From CAZDQL01 sp964507325 (lineage in GTDB: Bacteria > Planctomycetota > UBA1135 > GCA-002686595), in assembly GCA_964507325.1 (NCBI GenBank), contig CAZDQL010000058.1:1-40709 (forward strand): a DNA stretch of 40,709 nucleotides, in the 5' to 3' direction. Made by a program: the position numbers and the translations under genes. Below the pieces are notes generated by a model. The model made no database searches, had not been told where the DNA came from, and saw only the letters and a program-made list of their open reading frames with translations. Shown in pieces: positions 7,906 to 15,701 of the stretch (its first letter is position 1; each line of letters starts with the position of its first letter).

Positions 7906-9216
7906 ATGAGCAGCGAATCGAAGTGCGCCGACCACGGCGCCTCCCACCTCGTCGGCCGCGGCAATCGGGACGGCGCGCAGCTCTTCCGCGACTGGTTCAC
8001 CTCCCTCTCCGAGACGGCGGAGGAGGGGGGGCAGGCCGCCTACGTCTTCGTGATGGGCAGCCTGAACGAGGTGCTGAAGTCCTTCGACCTGCCGGTGGTC
8101 TTCCCCGAGATCAACTCCCTGCAGACCGCCGTGCGGCACGTGGCGCACGAGTACCTGGAGGACGCCGAGGACTACGGCTACTCCCCCGACATCTGCGGCT
8201 ACGTCAAGGCGGACGTCACGATGCAGTTGCGCGGCGGCGAGCACCCCATGGGGCGCCTGCCGGCGCCCACGATCGCGGTCCTGACCAACGCCTGCAACAC
8301 CTACATCAAGTGGGCCGAGATCTGGGAGCGCATGCACCACTGCCCCGTGTTCACCCTGGACGTGCCGGGTACCCGGGAGGCGGAGCGCACCACCTGGAAG
8401 GGGGACCGGGGCTTCGAGAGCGATCGGCGCTACGTCGAGGCCCAGGTGCGCGAGCTGATCTCCCTCTGCGAGGAGGTCACCGGCAAGCGCCTCGACATCG
8501 ACCGCCTGCGCGAGGTCCTGGGGTACGCCAACGGCATCAGCTCCGCCTGGAAGACGGTGCTGGACCTCAACCGCTCGCGGCCGTCCCTCTTCAACGCCCT
8601 GACCGACGGGACGATCTACCTGGGGGTCGCCAACGGCTTCCGCGGCACCGAACCGGGGGCGCGCTACTTCGCCGATCTGGTGGAGGAGATGCGCTACAAG
8701 GCCGAGCACGGGATCGGGACGCTGGTGGACGAGCGCTACCGCCTGGTCTTCGTGGGGGTGCCCTGCTACCCGATCTTCCGGCGTTTCAACGAGCTCTTCA
8801 GCGAGTGGGGGGGCACCTTCATCAACTCGACCTACCTCTGGTTCGCCTCGGGGGGCACCAACCGCGGCTTCCAGTACGACCTCGAGCGGCCGATCGAGAG
8901 CCTGGCCGAAGGGCTCCTGATCAGCGTGCGCGACGCGATGGACAGCATGTTCCACCAGGACCGCATGCTGGCAGAGATGATCGACGAGTTCGGAGTGGAC
9001 GGGATCGTCTACCACCCGATCAAGAGCTGCCGCACCGTCTCCACCGGTCTGGCGGACAGCAGGCGCTACCTGAGCGAGCGCCGTGACATCCCCAGCCTGT
9101 TCCTGGAGTCCGACATGATGGACCGCCGGGTCGTTTCGGAAGCGCAGATGAAGAACCGGGTCGACGCCTTCTTCGAGGGTCTGGCGTCCCGCAGGCAGCA
9201 GGCGAACATCGCCTAG
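7906..9216 (+). CDS. bcrB: benzoyl-CoA reductase subunit B-like (2-hydroxyacyl-CoA dehydratase family)
   Basis: A 436-aa partner subunit of the same family, with length typical of BcrB/BzdO. Likely cluster or active-site cysteines are C97 (DICGYVKADV), C130 (NACNTY) and C375 in HPIKSCRTVSTGLADSRR; as I recall it, that last block is a strong BcrB/BadE hallmark. WFASGGTNRGFQYD is also family-like. Together with the preceding subunit it would form the substrate-binding heterodimer, and the next two genes supply ATP-driven electrons. It sits 25 nt after bcrC and 16 nt before the first ATPase gene. The motif match makes the benzoyl-CoA-reductase branch more probable than an amino-acid-fermentation dehydratase. 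Substrate specificity is unproven. Confidence 0.84.
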   Translation: MSSESKCADHGASHLVGRGNRDGAQLFRDWFTSLSETAEEGGQAAYVFVMGSLNEVLKSFDLPVVFPEINSLQTAVRHVAHEYLEDAEDYGYSPDICGYVKADVTMQLRGGEHPMGRLPAPTIAVLTNACNTYIKWAEIWERMHHCPVFTLDVPGTREAERTTWKGDRGFESDRRYVEAQVRELISLCEEVTGKRLDIDRLREVLGYANGISSAWKTVLDLNRSRPSLFNALTDGTIYLGVANGFRGTEPGARYFADLVEEMRYKAEHGIGTLVDERYRLVFVGVPCYPIFRRFNELFSEWGGTFINSTYLWFASGGTNRGFQYDLERPIESLAEGLLISVRDAMDSMFHQDRMLAEMIDEFGVDGIVYHPIKSCRTVSTGLADSRRYLSERRDIPSLFLESDMMDRRVVSEAQMKNRVDAFFEGLASRRQQANIA

Positions 9217-9232
9217 ACAGACAGGCAACCCT

Positions 9233-10078
9233 ATGGCATACGCAGCGGGCGTCGACGTCGGATCGACCCAGACGAAGTCGGTCATCATCGACGAAGAGGG
9301 CGAGATCGTCAGCACCGGGCTGATCGACACCGGAGCCAACGTCATCCTGGCGGCGGAGAACTGCTACCTGGAGGCGCTGCGCGCCGGGCGCCTGCAGGAG
9401 GAGGAGGTGGAGTACGTGGTCGGCACCGGCTACGGCCGCTACCGCGTCACCTTCGGCAACTCCCAGGTGACCGAGATCTCCTGCCACGGGCGCGGCGCGG
9501 TCAGGCTCTTCCCCGAGGTGCGCACCGTGGTCGACATGGGGGGGCAGGACACCAAGGCGATCCGCGTCAGCTCCAGCGGCGAGATCGCCGATTTCTGCAT
9601 GAACGACAAGTGCGCGGCGGGCACCGGGCGCTTCCTGGGGGCGGCCGCCTCCGCCCTCGACATCCCCCTGAGGGACCTGGGGGCCACGGCGCTGCGCTCC
9701 GAGAAGCCGGTGCGCATCAGCACCACCTGCACCGTGTTCGCCGAGTCGGAGGTGCTCTCGTGGCTCGGCAAGGGCAAGAAGATCGAGGACATCCTGTGGG
9801 GGGTGCACCAGTCGATCGCCTCCCGCTCGGTGGCCCTCATGCGGCGCGTGGGCATCGAGGGGGCGATCGCCTTCACCGGCGGGGTCACCAAGAACTGCGC
9901 CATGGTGCGCGCCCTCGAGGACCGACTCGAGACGCAGCTCCTGGTCAGCGACCAGGCCCACTTCATGGGCGCCCTGGGGGCGGCCCTCTTCGCCCTGGAC
10001 GAGATCCTCGCCAGTCGCGCTCCTCACGACGAGCTCGCCCGTCAGGAGCTCCCCTACCCGCAGATCAGGGCACAGTGA
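9233..10078 (+). CDS. acyl-CoA dehydratase activase / benzoyl-CoA reductase ATPase subunit (first copy)
   Basis: A 281-aa ASKHA-fold ATPase of the BadF/BadG/BcrA/HgdC family (PF01869). It hydrolyses ATP to push low-potential electrons from a [4Fe-4S] cluster shared by two subunits. The phosphate loop is GVDVGSTQTK. Both bridging-cluster cysteines are present at the same numbers as in HgdC: C127 (NDKCAAGTG) and C166 (TTCTVFAESEV). The second ATP motif DMGGQDTK and the late FTGGVTKN are intact. It follows bcrB by 16 nt, and its stop overlaps the second ATPase gene (TGATG). Having two different ATPase genes fits a BcrA/BcrD or BzdP/BzdQ heterodimer rather than a homodimeric activator. I cannot say which of the pair this is, so I give no symbol. 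Confidence 0.88.
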   Translation: MAYAAGVDVGSTQTKSVIIDEEGEIVSTGLIDTGANVILAAENCYLEALRAGRLQEEEVEYVVGTGYGRYRVTFGNSQVTEISCHGRGAVRLFPEVRTVVDMGGQDTKAIRVSSSGEIADFCMNDKCAAGTGRFLGAAASALDIPLRDLGATALRSEKPVRISTTCTVFAESEVLSWLGKGKKIEDILWGVHQSIASRSVALMRRVGIEGAIAFTGGVTKNCAMVRALEDRLETQLLVSDQAHFMGALGAALFALDEILASRAPHDELARQELPYPQIRAQ

Positions 10079-10902
10079 TGACGATCAGCGCCGGAATCGA
10101 CGTCGGATCCACCTACACCAAGGCCGTGCTGATGGACGGCCAGGGTGAGATCCTCGGCACCAGCCTGGAGCAAACCGGCTTCGAGCTGGGGGAGGTGTCA
10201 CGCAAGGTCTACCAGGCGAGTCTCGATCAGGCGGGCCTCGGCGAGGGCGACGTGGACTACGTCGTCGCCACCGGGATCGGCCGCCACCTGGTGGAGTTCA
10301 AGGACGTGCACGTCACCGACCTGACCGCCGGCGCCCGCGGCGCCGCCCACCTCTTCCCCGGCACGCGCACCGTGCTCGACGTGGGGGGACAGACGATGAA
10401 GGCCAGTCGGGTGGGGGAGCGGGCGGAGGTGGTCGCCTTCCGGCTGAACGACAAGTGCGCCGCGGGGACGGGAGCCTTCCTGGAGAAGACCGCGCGCTAC
10501 ATGGGCTACGAGACCGAGGAGATCGGTCCCCTGATGGCGACCTCCAAGACGCCGGTGCCGATCTCGGGGGTGTGCGCGGTCTTCGCCGAGTCGGAGGTGA
10601 TCAACCACCTCTCCCAGGGGACGCCAGCGGCGGACATCATGCAGGGGGCGATCGAGTCCCTCACCCACCGCTCGGTGCAGTTGATCCGCCGCGTCAAGGC
10701 GGGCCCGGAGTACACCCTGATCGGCGGCATCCTGCGCTTCTCCACCATGGCCGACGCGGTGCGCACCCAACTCGACCACGAGGTCAACGTCCCGGACCCC
10801 GAGCAGGTGCAGCTCGTCTGCGCCCTGGGGGCGGCGATCCTGGGGCAGGTGCGTCTGCGCAAGCTCTCGGAGGCGTCGAGCACGGAGAGGTGTCCGGCGT
10901 GA
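10078..10902 (+). CDS. acyl-CoA dehydratase activase / benzoyl-CoA reductase ATPase subunit (second copy)
   Basis: A 274-aa ASKHA ATPase and diverged paralogue of the preceding gene. It has GIDVGSTYTK, DVGGQTMK, C127 in NDKCAAGTGAFL, C166 in SGVCAVFAESEV, and a late GGILRFSTMA in place of the first copy's GGVTKN. The matching cysteine positions mean the two proteins could bridge one [4Fe-4S] cluster across a heterodimer interface, as BcrA/BcrD do. The ATG at 10078 overlaps the preceding stop by one base; a GTG one codon earlier (10075) is also in frame. Its stop overlaps the next small gene (GTGA). All four core subunits of a class I reductase are thus in one transcript. A dedicated ferredoxin gene is not present here. 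Confidence 0.87.
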   Translation: MTISAGIDVGSTYTKAVLMDGQGEILGTSLEQTGFELGEVSRKVYQASLDQAGLGEGDVDYVVATGIGRHLVEFKDVHVTDLTAGARGAAHLFPGTRTVLDVGGQTMKASRVGERAEVVAFRLNDKCAAGTGAFLEKTARYMGYETEEIGPLMATSKTPVPISGVCAVFAESEVINHLSQGTPAADIMQGAIESLTHRSVQLIRRVKAGPEYTLIGGILRFSTMADAVRTQLDHEVNVPDPEQVQLVCALGAAILGQVRLRKLSEASSTERCPA

Positions 10903-11144
10903 TCGACACCGAGCCCCTCCCCCCGGAGGTCCCCCCCGACCCCGAGCTCGAAGCCCAGGGCTGGCGTAAGCGCAGTGTGATCTCCCCCGATCGGATCGAC
11001 GAGGTGCGGGAGCTCTACGAGGGGCTGGGCCTCGAGGTTCGCCTGGAGCCGATGCCGCCCTCCGCCTTTGGACCCCAGTGCGCCGGGTGCGCGGTGACGG
11101 CCTGTGAGTCGTATGCGGTGATCTACACGCGGCCCAGGGGCTAG
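10899..11144 (+). CDS. small Cys-motif protein closing the reductase operon, function unknown
   Basis: An 81-aa protein I cannot assign. It opens with a Pro/Glu-rich stretch (PLPPEVPPDPELEA), has a central RIDEVRELYEGLGLEVRLEP helix-strand segment, and ends with a cysteine motif, C61-x2-C64-x4-C69, followed by YAVIYTR. The motif could hold zinc or an Fe-S cluster, or could be a redox thiol. The GTG start overlaps the stop of the second ATPase gene by 4 nt, so it is almost certainly coexpressed and translationally coupled. That suggests a job in the complex: maturation, electron delivery or assembly. There is no signal peptide or membrane segment. It is real by position and codon use, but its function is open. 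Confidence 0.75.
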   Translation: MIDTEPLPPEVPPDPELEAQGWRKRSVISPDRIDEVRELYEGLGLEVRLEPMPPSAFGPQCAGCAVTACESYAVIYTRPRG

Positions 11145-11151
11145 CAGGCCG

Positions 11152-11200
11152 CGGGCTCGCGTTCGAGCTCTGCGTGGAAGCGCCTTGGCGGGCGAGCCCG
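11152..11200 (+). terminator. inverted repeat after the reductase operon, possible terminator
   Basis: CGGGCTCGC (11152-11160) is exactly complementary to GCGAGCCCG (11192-11200), starting 8 nt after the operon's last stop. The loop is long (31 nt) and no T-run follows, so intrinsic termination is doubtful. Confidence 0.3.
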
Positions 11201-11230
11201 TTGCGGGTTGTCGCGCTTCCGCTCTACCCT
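11201..11230 (+). promoter_or_regulatory. weak promoter candidate for the tricorn-like protease gene
   Basis: TTGCGG (11201-11206), an 18-nt spacer and TACCCT (11225-11230), about 50 nt before the ATG at 11280. Both boxes are poor matches, so this is only a candidate. Confidence 0.22.
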
Positions 11231-11279
11231 GTCCGGTCCCCATCGACCCGCTCCGACCGGCTTCCCCACGCCCCCCGCC

Positions 11280-14200
11280 ATGTCTGGAATCGCAGCCCCG
11301 CTCCTCGCCGCCTCTCTCCTGCTCTCGATCCCCAGCCTTGCCCAGGAGGAAGCCCGCCTGCTGCGCTTCCCCCACATCCAGGGGGATCGCATCGCCTTCG
11401 TCTACGGCGGTGACATCTGGACCGCCAGCTCGGAGGGCGGCCCCGCGAAGCGGCTGACGAGCTACGACGAAGGGTACGAGCTCTTCCCGCGCATCTCCCC
11501 CGACGGCGAGTGGATTGCCTTCTCCGGGGAGTACTCGGGGGCGCGACAGATCTACCTGGTCCCCTTCGCGGGGGGAGAGCCGCGGCAGCTCACCTTCTAC
11601 CCCGACGCGGGTCCGATGCCGCCGCGGGGTGGCTACGACCACCTGCCGCTGCAGTGGTCCGCCGACGGATCCAAGCTCCTGATCAAGGCCAACCGCACGC
11701 CCTACGGGGGACGGATCGGGCGCTACTTCTGGGTCGACCCCTTCGCAGGCGGGCTCGAGGTGCCGCTGGAGATCCCCGAAGGCGGCCCCGCGTGCCTCTC
11801 ACCCGACGGCACCAAGATCGCCTACAGCATCATCAGCCGCGAGTGGCGCACGTGGAAGCGCTACAGCGCGGGGCGCGCGCAGGACCTCTACGTCTACGAC
11901 CTGGCCGCGCAGGAGATCGAGCAGATCGTCGACGCGGAGGGGACCGACAACTTCCCGATGTGGGTGGGGGAGCGCATCTACTTCACCTCCGACCGGACGG
12001 GCACGCTCAACCTCTACCGCTACGACCTGAGCAGCGGGACGACCACCCCGATCACCGCCTTCGAGGACTTCGACGTCCTCTTCCCCAGCCACGGCGAGGG
12101 CGGGATCATCTTCCAGCGCGGCGGTTGGCTCTACGTGATGGACACCACCGACGAGTCGGTGCGACGGCTGCGCCTGACGGTGACCGACGACCGGCCGTGG
12201 CGGCGCTCCTCCTGGCACACGGGTCGACCCGCATCCTTCTGCCCCTCGCCCTCCGCCAAGCGGGCCGTCGTGGAGTACCGCGGCGAGGTCTTCGACGTCC
12301 CCGCCGAGAAGGGGCGGGTGCGCAACCTGACGCGCACCACCGAGCGCCGCGAGCGGGACGTGAGCTGGTCCCCCGACGGCCTCTCGATCTCCTACATGGC
12401 GGAGGTCGGCGACGACTACGAGCTGTTCGTCCGCTCGATGGAGGAGGGGACCGAGCGCCAGCTCACCCGAGAGACCGGAGCCTGGATGCTGGAGGTCGTC
12501 TGGTCCCCAGATTCCAAGTCGATCGCGTACACCGACAAGCGCAATCGCCTGATGGTCTGCGACGTCGCCAGCGGTGAGGTGACCCAGCTCGATCACTCCC
12601 CGGAGGGGACGCTGAGGTCGCTCTCCTGGGCCAGCGACAGCCACTGGCTGACCTACGTCAAGGAGTCGCCGAACGGCTACAACGCGATCTGGATCACCCC
12701 CGTCAGCGACGGCGCACCGACCCAGGTGACGAGCGATCACTACCAGGACAGCAATCCGGCCTTCGATCCGGGGGGCGACTACCTGTACTTCGTCTCGGCC
12801 AGGGACTTCCGCTTCGGGGAGATGGACTTCGAGTCGCGCATGTTCGCGCTGCTCCTGCGCGAGGACGTGCCCTCGCCGCTCGCGCCACAGGAGGACGAGG
12901 AGGAAGCGCTCGTCGTCGAAGAAGAAGCAGAGGAGCAGGACGCCGGCGAGGAGGACGAGGACTCCGAGGAAGTCGGCGCGGACGAGGACACCGGCGCGGA
13001 CGAGGAGGAGGGGGACCAGGAGGAGTCCGTCGAGCCGCTGCGCATCGACCTCGAGGGGCTCGCCGAGCGTCTGGTGGCCCTCCCCGGCGCTCCCAGCACG
13101 TACTGGGGGCTGACCGGCGTCGAAGGGGGCTTCCTCTTCGTCGAGGACGGCTCCCTCAAGCGCTACGACCTCGACAAGCGCGAGTCCAAGCAGGTGCTCG
13201 AGGGGGTCGGCGGCTACGTGACGACCCCGGATGGCGCCAAGCTCCTCTACCGCCACCGCTCCGGGATCTGCCTGGCACCCACCACGCCGGGTCAGAAGGC
13301 CGGCAGCGACCCCCTGCCGCTGGAGGAGGTCAAGGTGCGCACGAGCCCCGCCACGGAGTGGGTGCAGATCTACCGGGACGCCTGGCGCATCATGCGCGAC
13401 TGGTTCTACGACCCCGAGATGCACGGCGTGGACTGGGTCGCGATGCGCGAGAAGTTCGCCCCCCTGGTCGAGCACGTCTCGCACCGCGACGACCTCGACT
13501 TCCTGATCGGTGAGCTGATCGGGGAGTTGAACGCGGGGCACACCTACGTCACGCGCGGCGAATCGCCCCGGGTCGACCGGGTCGGGGTCGGGGTGCTCGG
13601 TTGCGAGCTGGAGCGGGAGGGGGAGCGCTACAGGATCACCAAGATCTACCGCGGGCGCCCCTGGAACGAGAACGAGCGCTCGCCCCTCGCTCAGGCGGGA
13701 GTGGACGCGCAGGTCGGGGACTACCTGTTGGAGATCGACGGTCACCCCGTCCAGGGATCCGACAACCCCTACCGCTTCCTGGAGAATCGCGTGGGGGTGG
13801 AGATCCCCTTGCTCCTGGGATCCTCCCCCGACGGCGGCGACGCGCGCGAGGTGATCGTGCGACCGATCGCCTCGGAGCGCACCCTGCGCTACATCGATTG
13901 GATCGAGAACAACGCGCGTCTGGTCGACGAGCTCTCCGGCGGCCGCATCGGCTACGTCCACGCGCCCGACACCGCCATCTCCGGTCACCGCGAGCTGTAC
14001 GAGGGCTTCGGGCCGCAGGCGCGCGCCAAGGAGGCGATGATCATCGACGACCGCTACAACGGCGGCGGCTGGATCCCCGCCCGCATGGCCGCCTTGATCG
14101 GCTCCCCGGTGCTCAACTTCTGGTCGCAGCGCGAGACGACGGTCAAGCCCACGCCGGAGACCGGCTTCGACGGCCCGATGGTGATGCTGATCAACGGCTA

Positions 14201-14552
14201 CTCCAGCTCGGGGGGGGACGCGTTCCCCTTCTACTTCCGCAAGCTGGGGATCGGTCCCCTGATGGGCAAGAAGACCTGGGGCGGCCTGATCGGCTACTCC
14301 GGCTCGCCCCGCATGGTCGACGGAGGCGGGCTGGCCGTGCCCTCCTTCTCCTTCATCAACACCGACGGGGAGTGGGACGTCGAGGCGGTCGGGGTCGCCC
14401 CCGACATCGAGGTCTTCGACGACCCGACCCTGATCCAGGCGGGACGGGAGCCGATGCTGGAGGCGGCGGTCGAGCACCTGCTCGGCCAGCTGGGCCCGGC
14501 TCCGGCGCCGCTGCGGCCCGAGCGTCCGGCGCCGGTGGATCGTTCGAAGTAG
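11280..14552 (+). CDS. secreted tricorn-like S41 peptidase with beta-propeller and PDZ domains
   Basis: A 1090-aa exported protease related to tricorn protease. Residues 1-20 form a signal peptide ending SIPSLAQ, which is why I chose the ATG at 11280 over an earlier in-frame ATG at 11208. Propeller repeats follow (ISPDGEWIAFS, LSPDGTKIAYS, SWSPDGLSISYM, WSPDSKSIAYT), then a strongly acidic insert at about 538-586. A tricorn C1-like segment with AGHTYV (His754) and a PDZ region at about 770-860 come next. The S41 catalytic core has IDDRYNGGG and the nucleophile region YSSSGGDAFP (Ser 975-977). Tricorn has a Ser before the catalytic His, whereas Gly stands there here. It probably trims oligopeptides outside the cytoplasm. 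Upstream and downstream genes are unrelated. Confidence 0.9.
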   Translation: MSGIAAPLLAASLLLSIPSLAQEEARLLRFPHIQGDRIAFVYGGDIWTASSEGGPAKRLTSYDEGYELFPRISPDGEWIAFSGEYSGARQIYLVPFAGGEPRQLTFYPDAGPMPPRGGYDHLPLQWSADGSKLLIKANRTPYGGRIGRYFWVDPFAGGLEVPLEIPEGGPACLSPDGTKIAYSIISREWRTWKRYSAGRAQDLYVYDLAAQEIEQIVDAEGTDNFPMWVGERIYFTSDRTGTLNLYRYDLSSGTTTPITAFEDFDVLFPSHGEGGIIFQRGGWLYVMDTTDESVRRLRLTVTDDRPWRRSSWHTGRPASFCPSPSAKRAVVEYRGEVFDVPAEKGRVRNLTRTTERRERDVSWSPDGLSISYMAEVGDDYELFVRSMEEGTERQLTRETGAWMLEVVWSPDSKSIAYTDKRNRLMVCDVASGEVTQLDHSPEGTLRSLSWASDSHWLTYVKESPNGYNAIWITPVSDGAPTQVTSDHYQDSNPAFDPGGDYLYFVSARDFRFGEMDFESRMFALLLREDVPSPLAPQEDEEEALVVEEEAEEQDAGEEDEDSEEVGADEDTGADEEEGDQEESVEPLRIDLEGLAERLVALPGAPSTYWGLTGVEGGFLFVEDGSLKRYDLDKRESKQVLEGVGGYVTTPDGAKLLYRHRSGICLAPTTPGQKAGSDPLPLEEVKVRTSPATEWVQIYRDAWRIMRDWFYDPEMHGVDWVAMREKFAPLVEHVSHRDDLDFLIGELIGELNAGHTYVTRGESPRVDRVGVGVLGCELEREGERYRITKIYRGRPWNENERSPLAQAGVDAQVGDYLLEIDGHPVQGSDNPYRFLENRVGVEIPLLLGSSPDGGDAREVIVRPIASERTLRYIDWIENNARLVDELSGGRIGYVHAPDTAISGHRELYEGFGPQARAKEAMIIDDRYNGGGWIPARMAALIGSPVLNFWSQRETTVKPTPETGFDGPMVMLINGYSSSGGDAFPFYFRKLGIGPLMGKKTWGGLIGYSGSPRMVDGGGLAVPSFSFINTDGEWDVEAVGVAPDIEVFDDPTLIQAGREPMLEAAVEHLLGQLGPAPAPLRPERPAPVDRSK

Positions 14553-14572
14553 CGGCGGAGGCGGCGGGGGGC

Positions 14573-14592
14573 GCCGGGAAGAAGCTCCCGGC
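14573..14592 (+). terminator. hairpin after the tricorn-like gene
   Basis: GCCGGGA and TCCCGGC form a 7-bp perfect stem with a 6-nt loop, 20 nt after the stop codon. No T-run follows, so it may be a weak or Rho-assisted terminator, or part of the leader of the next gene. A degraded version precedes the second paralogue, so it belongs to the duplicated unit. Confidence 0.35.
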
Positions 14593-14613
14593 CCCGGCGT
14601 CCCATCCGCTGCC

Positions 14614-15639
14614 ATGTCGAAGATCTGCCGTGTGCGCCGCTGGGCGCAGGGATGTGCTCTCGCCCTCGCGTCGACTGCCTTCGCCGAGGGCTCTCCGCAG
14701 TGCCTGCTCGATCTGGTGGTCACCCACGTCCAGAGCGAGGGGGGACCGCTACTCGTGGGGGCTGATCTCGCCGCTGAGCTCCAGCAGCTCCGCCCGGCGG
14801 ACCCCCCCGACGCGGTCCGTCGCGCGGAGATCGGGGCCTGGTTGTCCACGATCGACGTGGCGCTCACGAGCACCCCATCCGGAGGCTGGATCGTCTACCG
14901 ACCGGGGAGCGCACTCGCTCGGAGCCTACTGCAATACCAGGCCCCATGGGTGGAGCAGAACGAGCTCGCCCGCCGGGGCCAGGATCTGGTGTGGACGGTC
15001 GATCCTCCGGAAGGCGGAGAGAAGTGTGGTGACGGATTGGTCGAGGTCCGACTAGGGGATCATCGCGTGGTCGGCGGACCGGCGCACCTCATCCGCGCCG
15101 GAGCTGGGCCGTCCGATCCCGTCGAGCTCCTTCCCACAGACGGGCCCCCCCAGCTCCCGGGGATGACGGTCGGAGAGTGGGTCACGGCGTACGAGGCGGG
15201 GGATGAGCAGCGCATCGTGACCTACGACAAGCGAACCGCTGAGCTCTTTGACGAGTACTTACTCTGGGGTGTCGACGATCCGGAGGACGCGCTGCGACTC
15301 GGCGTAGCCCGACGTGTGGGCGAGGACCCCATCGAGGTGCTCCAAGTCGAGCTGGACAGGTTGGAGAGCCCTGGCCGTCGACGGTTGTCGGGCTGGGGTA
15401 CTCGGCGTCATGTACGGCACCTCGGTGAGCTCAACGACCTGCACTCAGACAATGTGGACGCCGTCGTGCATCTCGAGTGCCTGGATCCCCGGCAGGTGGC
15501 AACGGCGCTGAATCGCATGGACCTCGGCCCGGACGCCATGGCTTCAGCCGGATCACCAAAAGCCCTGATCCTGCACGGCCGCGCGGCCAGCGTCCGCGCC
15601 TGGTGGATCGTCCTCGAACGGCTGGATCGCCTGAAGTGA
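14614..15639 (+). CDS. putative secreted protein of unknown family, tandem copy 1
   Basis: A 341-aa protein I do not recognise. The N-terminus, with basic RVRRW then GCALALASTAFA, looks like a signal peptide, so it is probably exported. It has no membrane helix after that, few cysteines and no catalytic motif I can name. Strongly shared blocks with the next gene are LTSTPSGGWIVYRPGS, QAPWVE, LARRGQD and VEVRLGDHRVVGGPAHLIRA, all in the first 60%. The last third diverges more but ends with VRAWW-x-LERLD in both. Its start context (GCCATGTCGAAG) is the same as its paralogue's. Codon choice is looser than in neighbours (for example CTA, TTA and CAATA runs), which suggests a lineage-specific or fast-evolving gene. 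Confidence 0.8.
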   Translation: MSKICRVRRWAQGCALALASTAFAEGSPQCLLDLVVTHVQSEGGPLLVGADLAAELQQLRPADPPDAVRRAEIGAWLSTIDVALTSTPSGGWIVYRPGSALARSLLQYQAPWVEQNELARRGQDLVWTVDPPEGGEKCGDGLVEVRLGDHRVVGGPAHLIRAGAGPSDPVELLPTDGPPQLPGMTVGEWVTAYEAGDEQRIVTYDKRTAELFDEYLLWGVDDPEDALRLGVARRVGEDPIEVLQVELDRLESPGRRRLSGWGTRRHVRHLGELNDLHSDNVDAVVHLECLDPRQVATALNRMDLGPDAMASAGSPKALILHGRAASVRAWWIVLERLDRLK

Positions 15640-15701
15640 GCAGTGAAGGGGGTGGCTCGTACCGGGAAGAAGCCCTCAGCCTCGGCGTCCTAGCCACTGC
15701 C

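Noticed and set aside
6687..10902. 2-hydroxyglutaryl-CoA dehydratase (amino-acid fermentation) as the operon's identity
   Set aside because: Possible within the superfamily, but two different ATPase subunits and BcrB/BcrC-like blocks favour the benzoyl-CoA reductase branch. Kept only as an alternative.
11799..14873. Long - strand open frame opposite the tricorn-like protease and first tandem copy
   Set aside because: Low-complexity Gly/Arg/Asp/His composition without domains; the sense frame has a signal peptide, propeller repeats and an S41 core.
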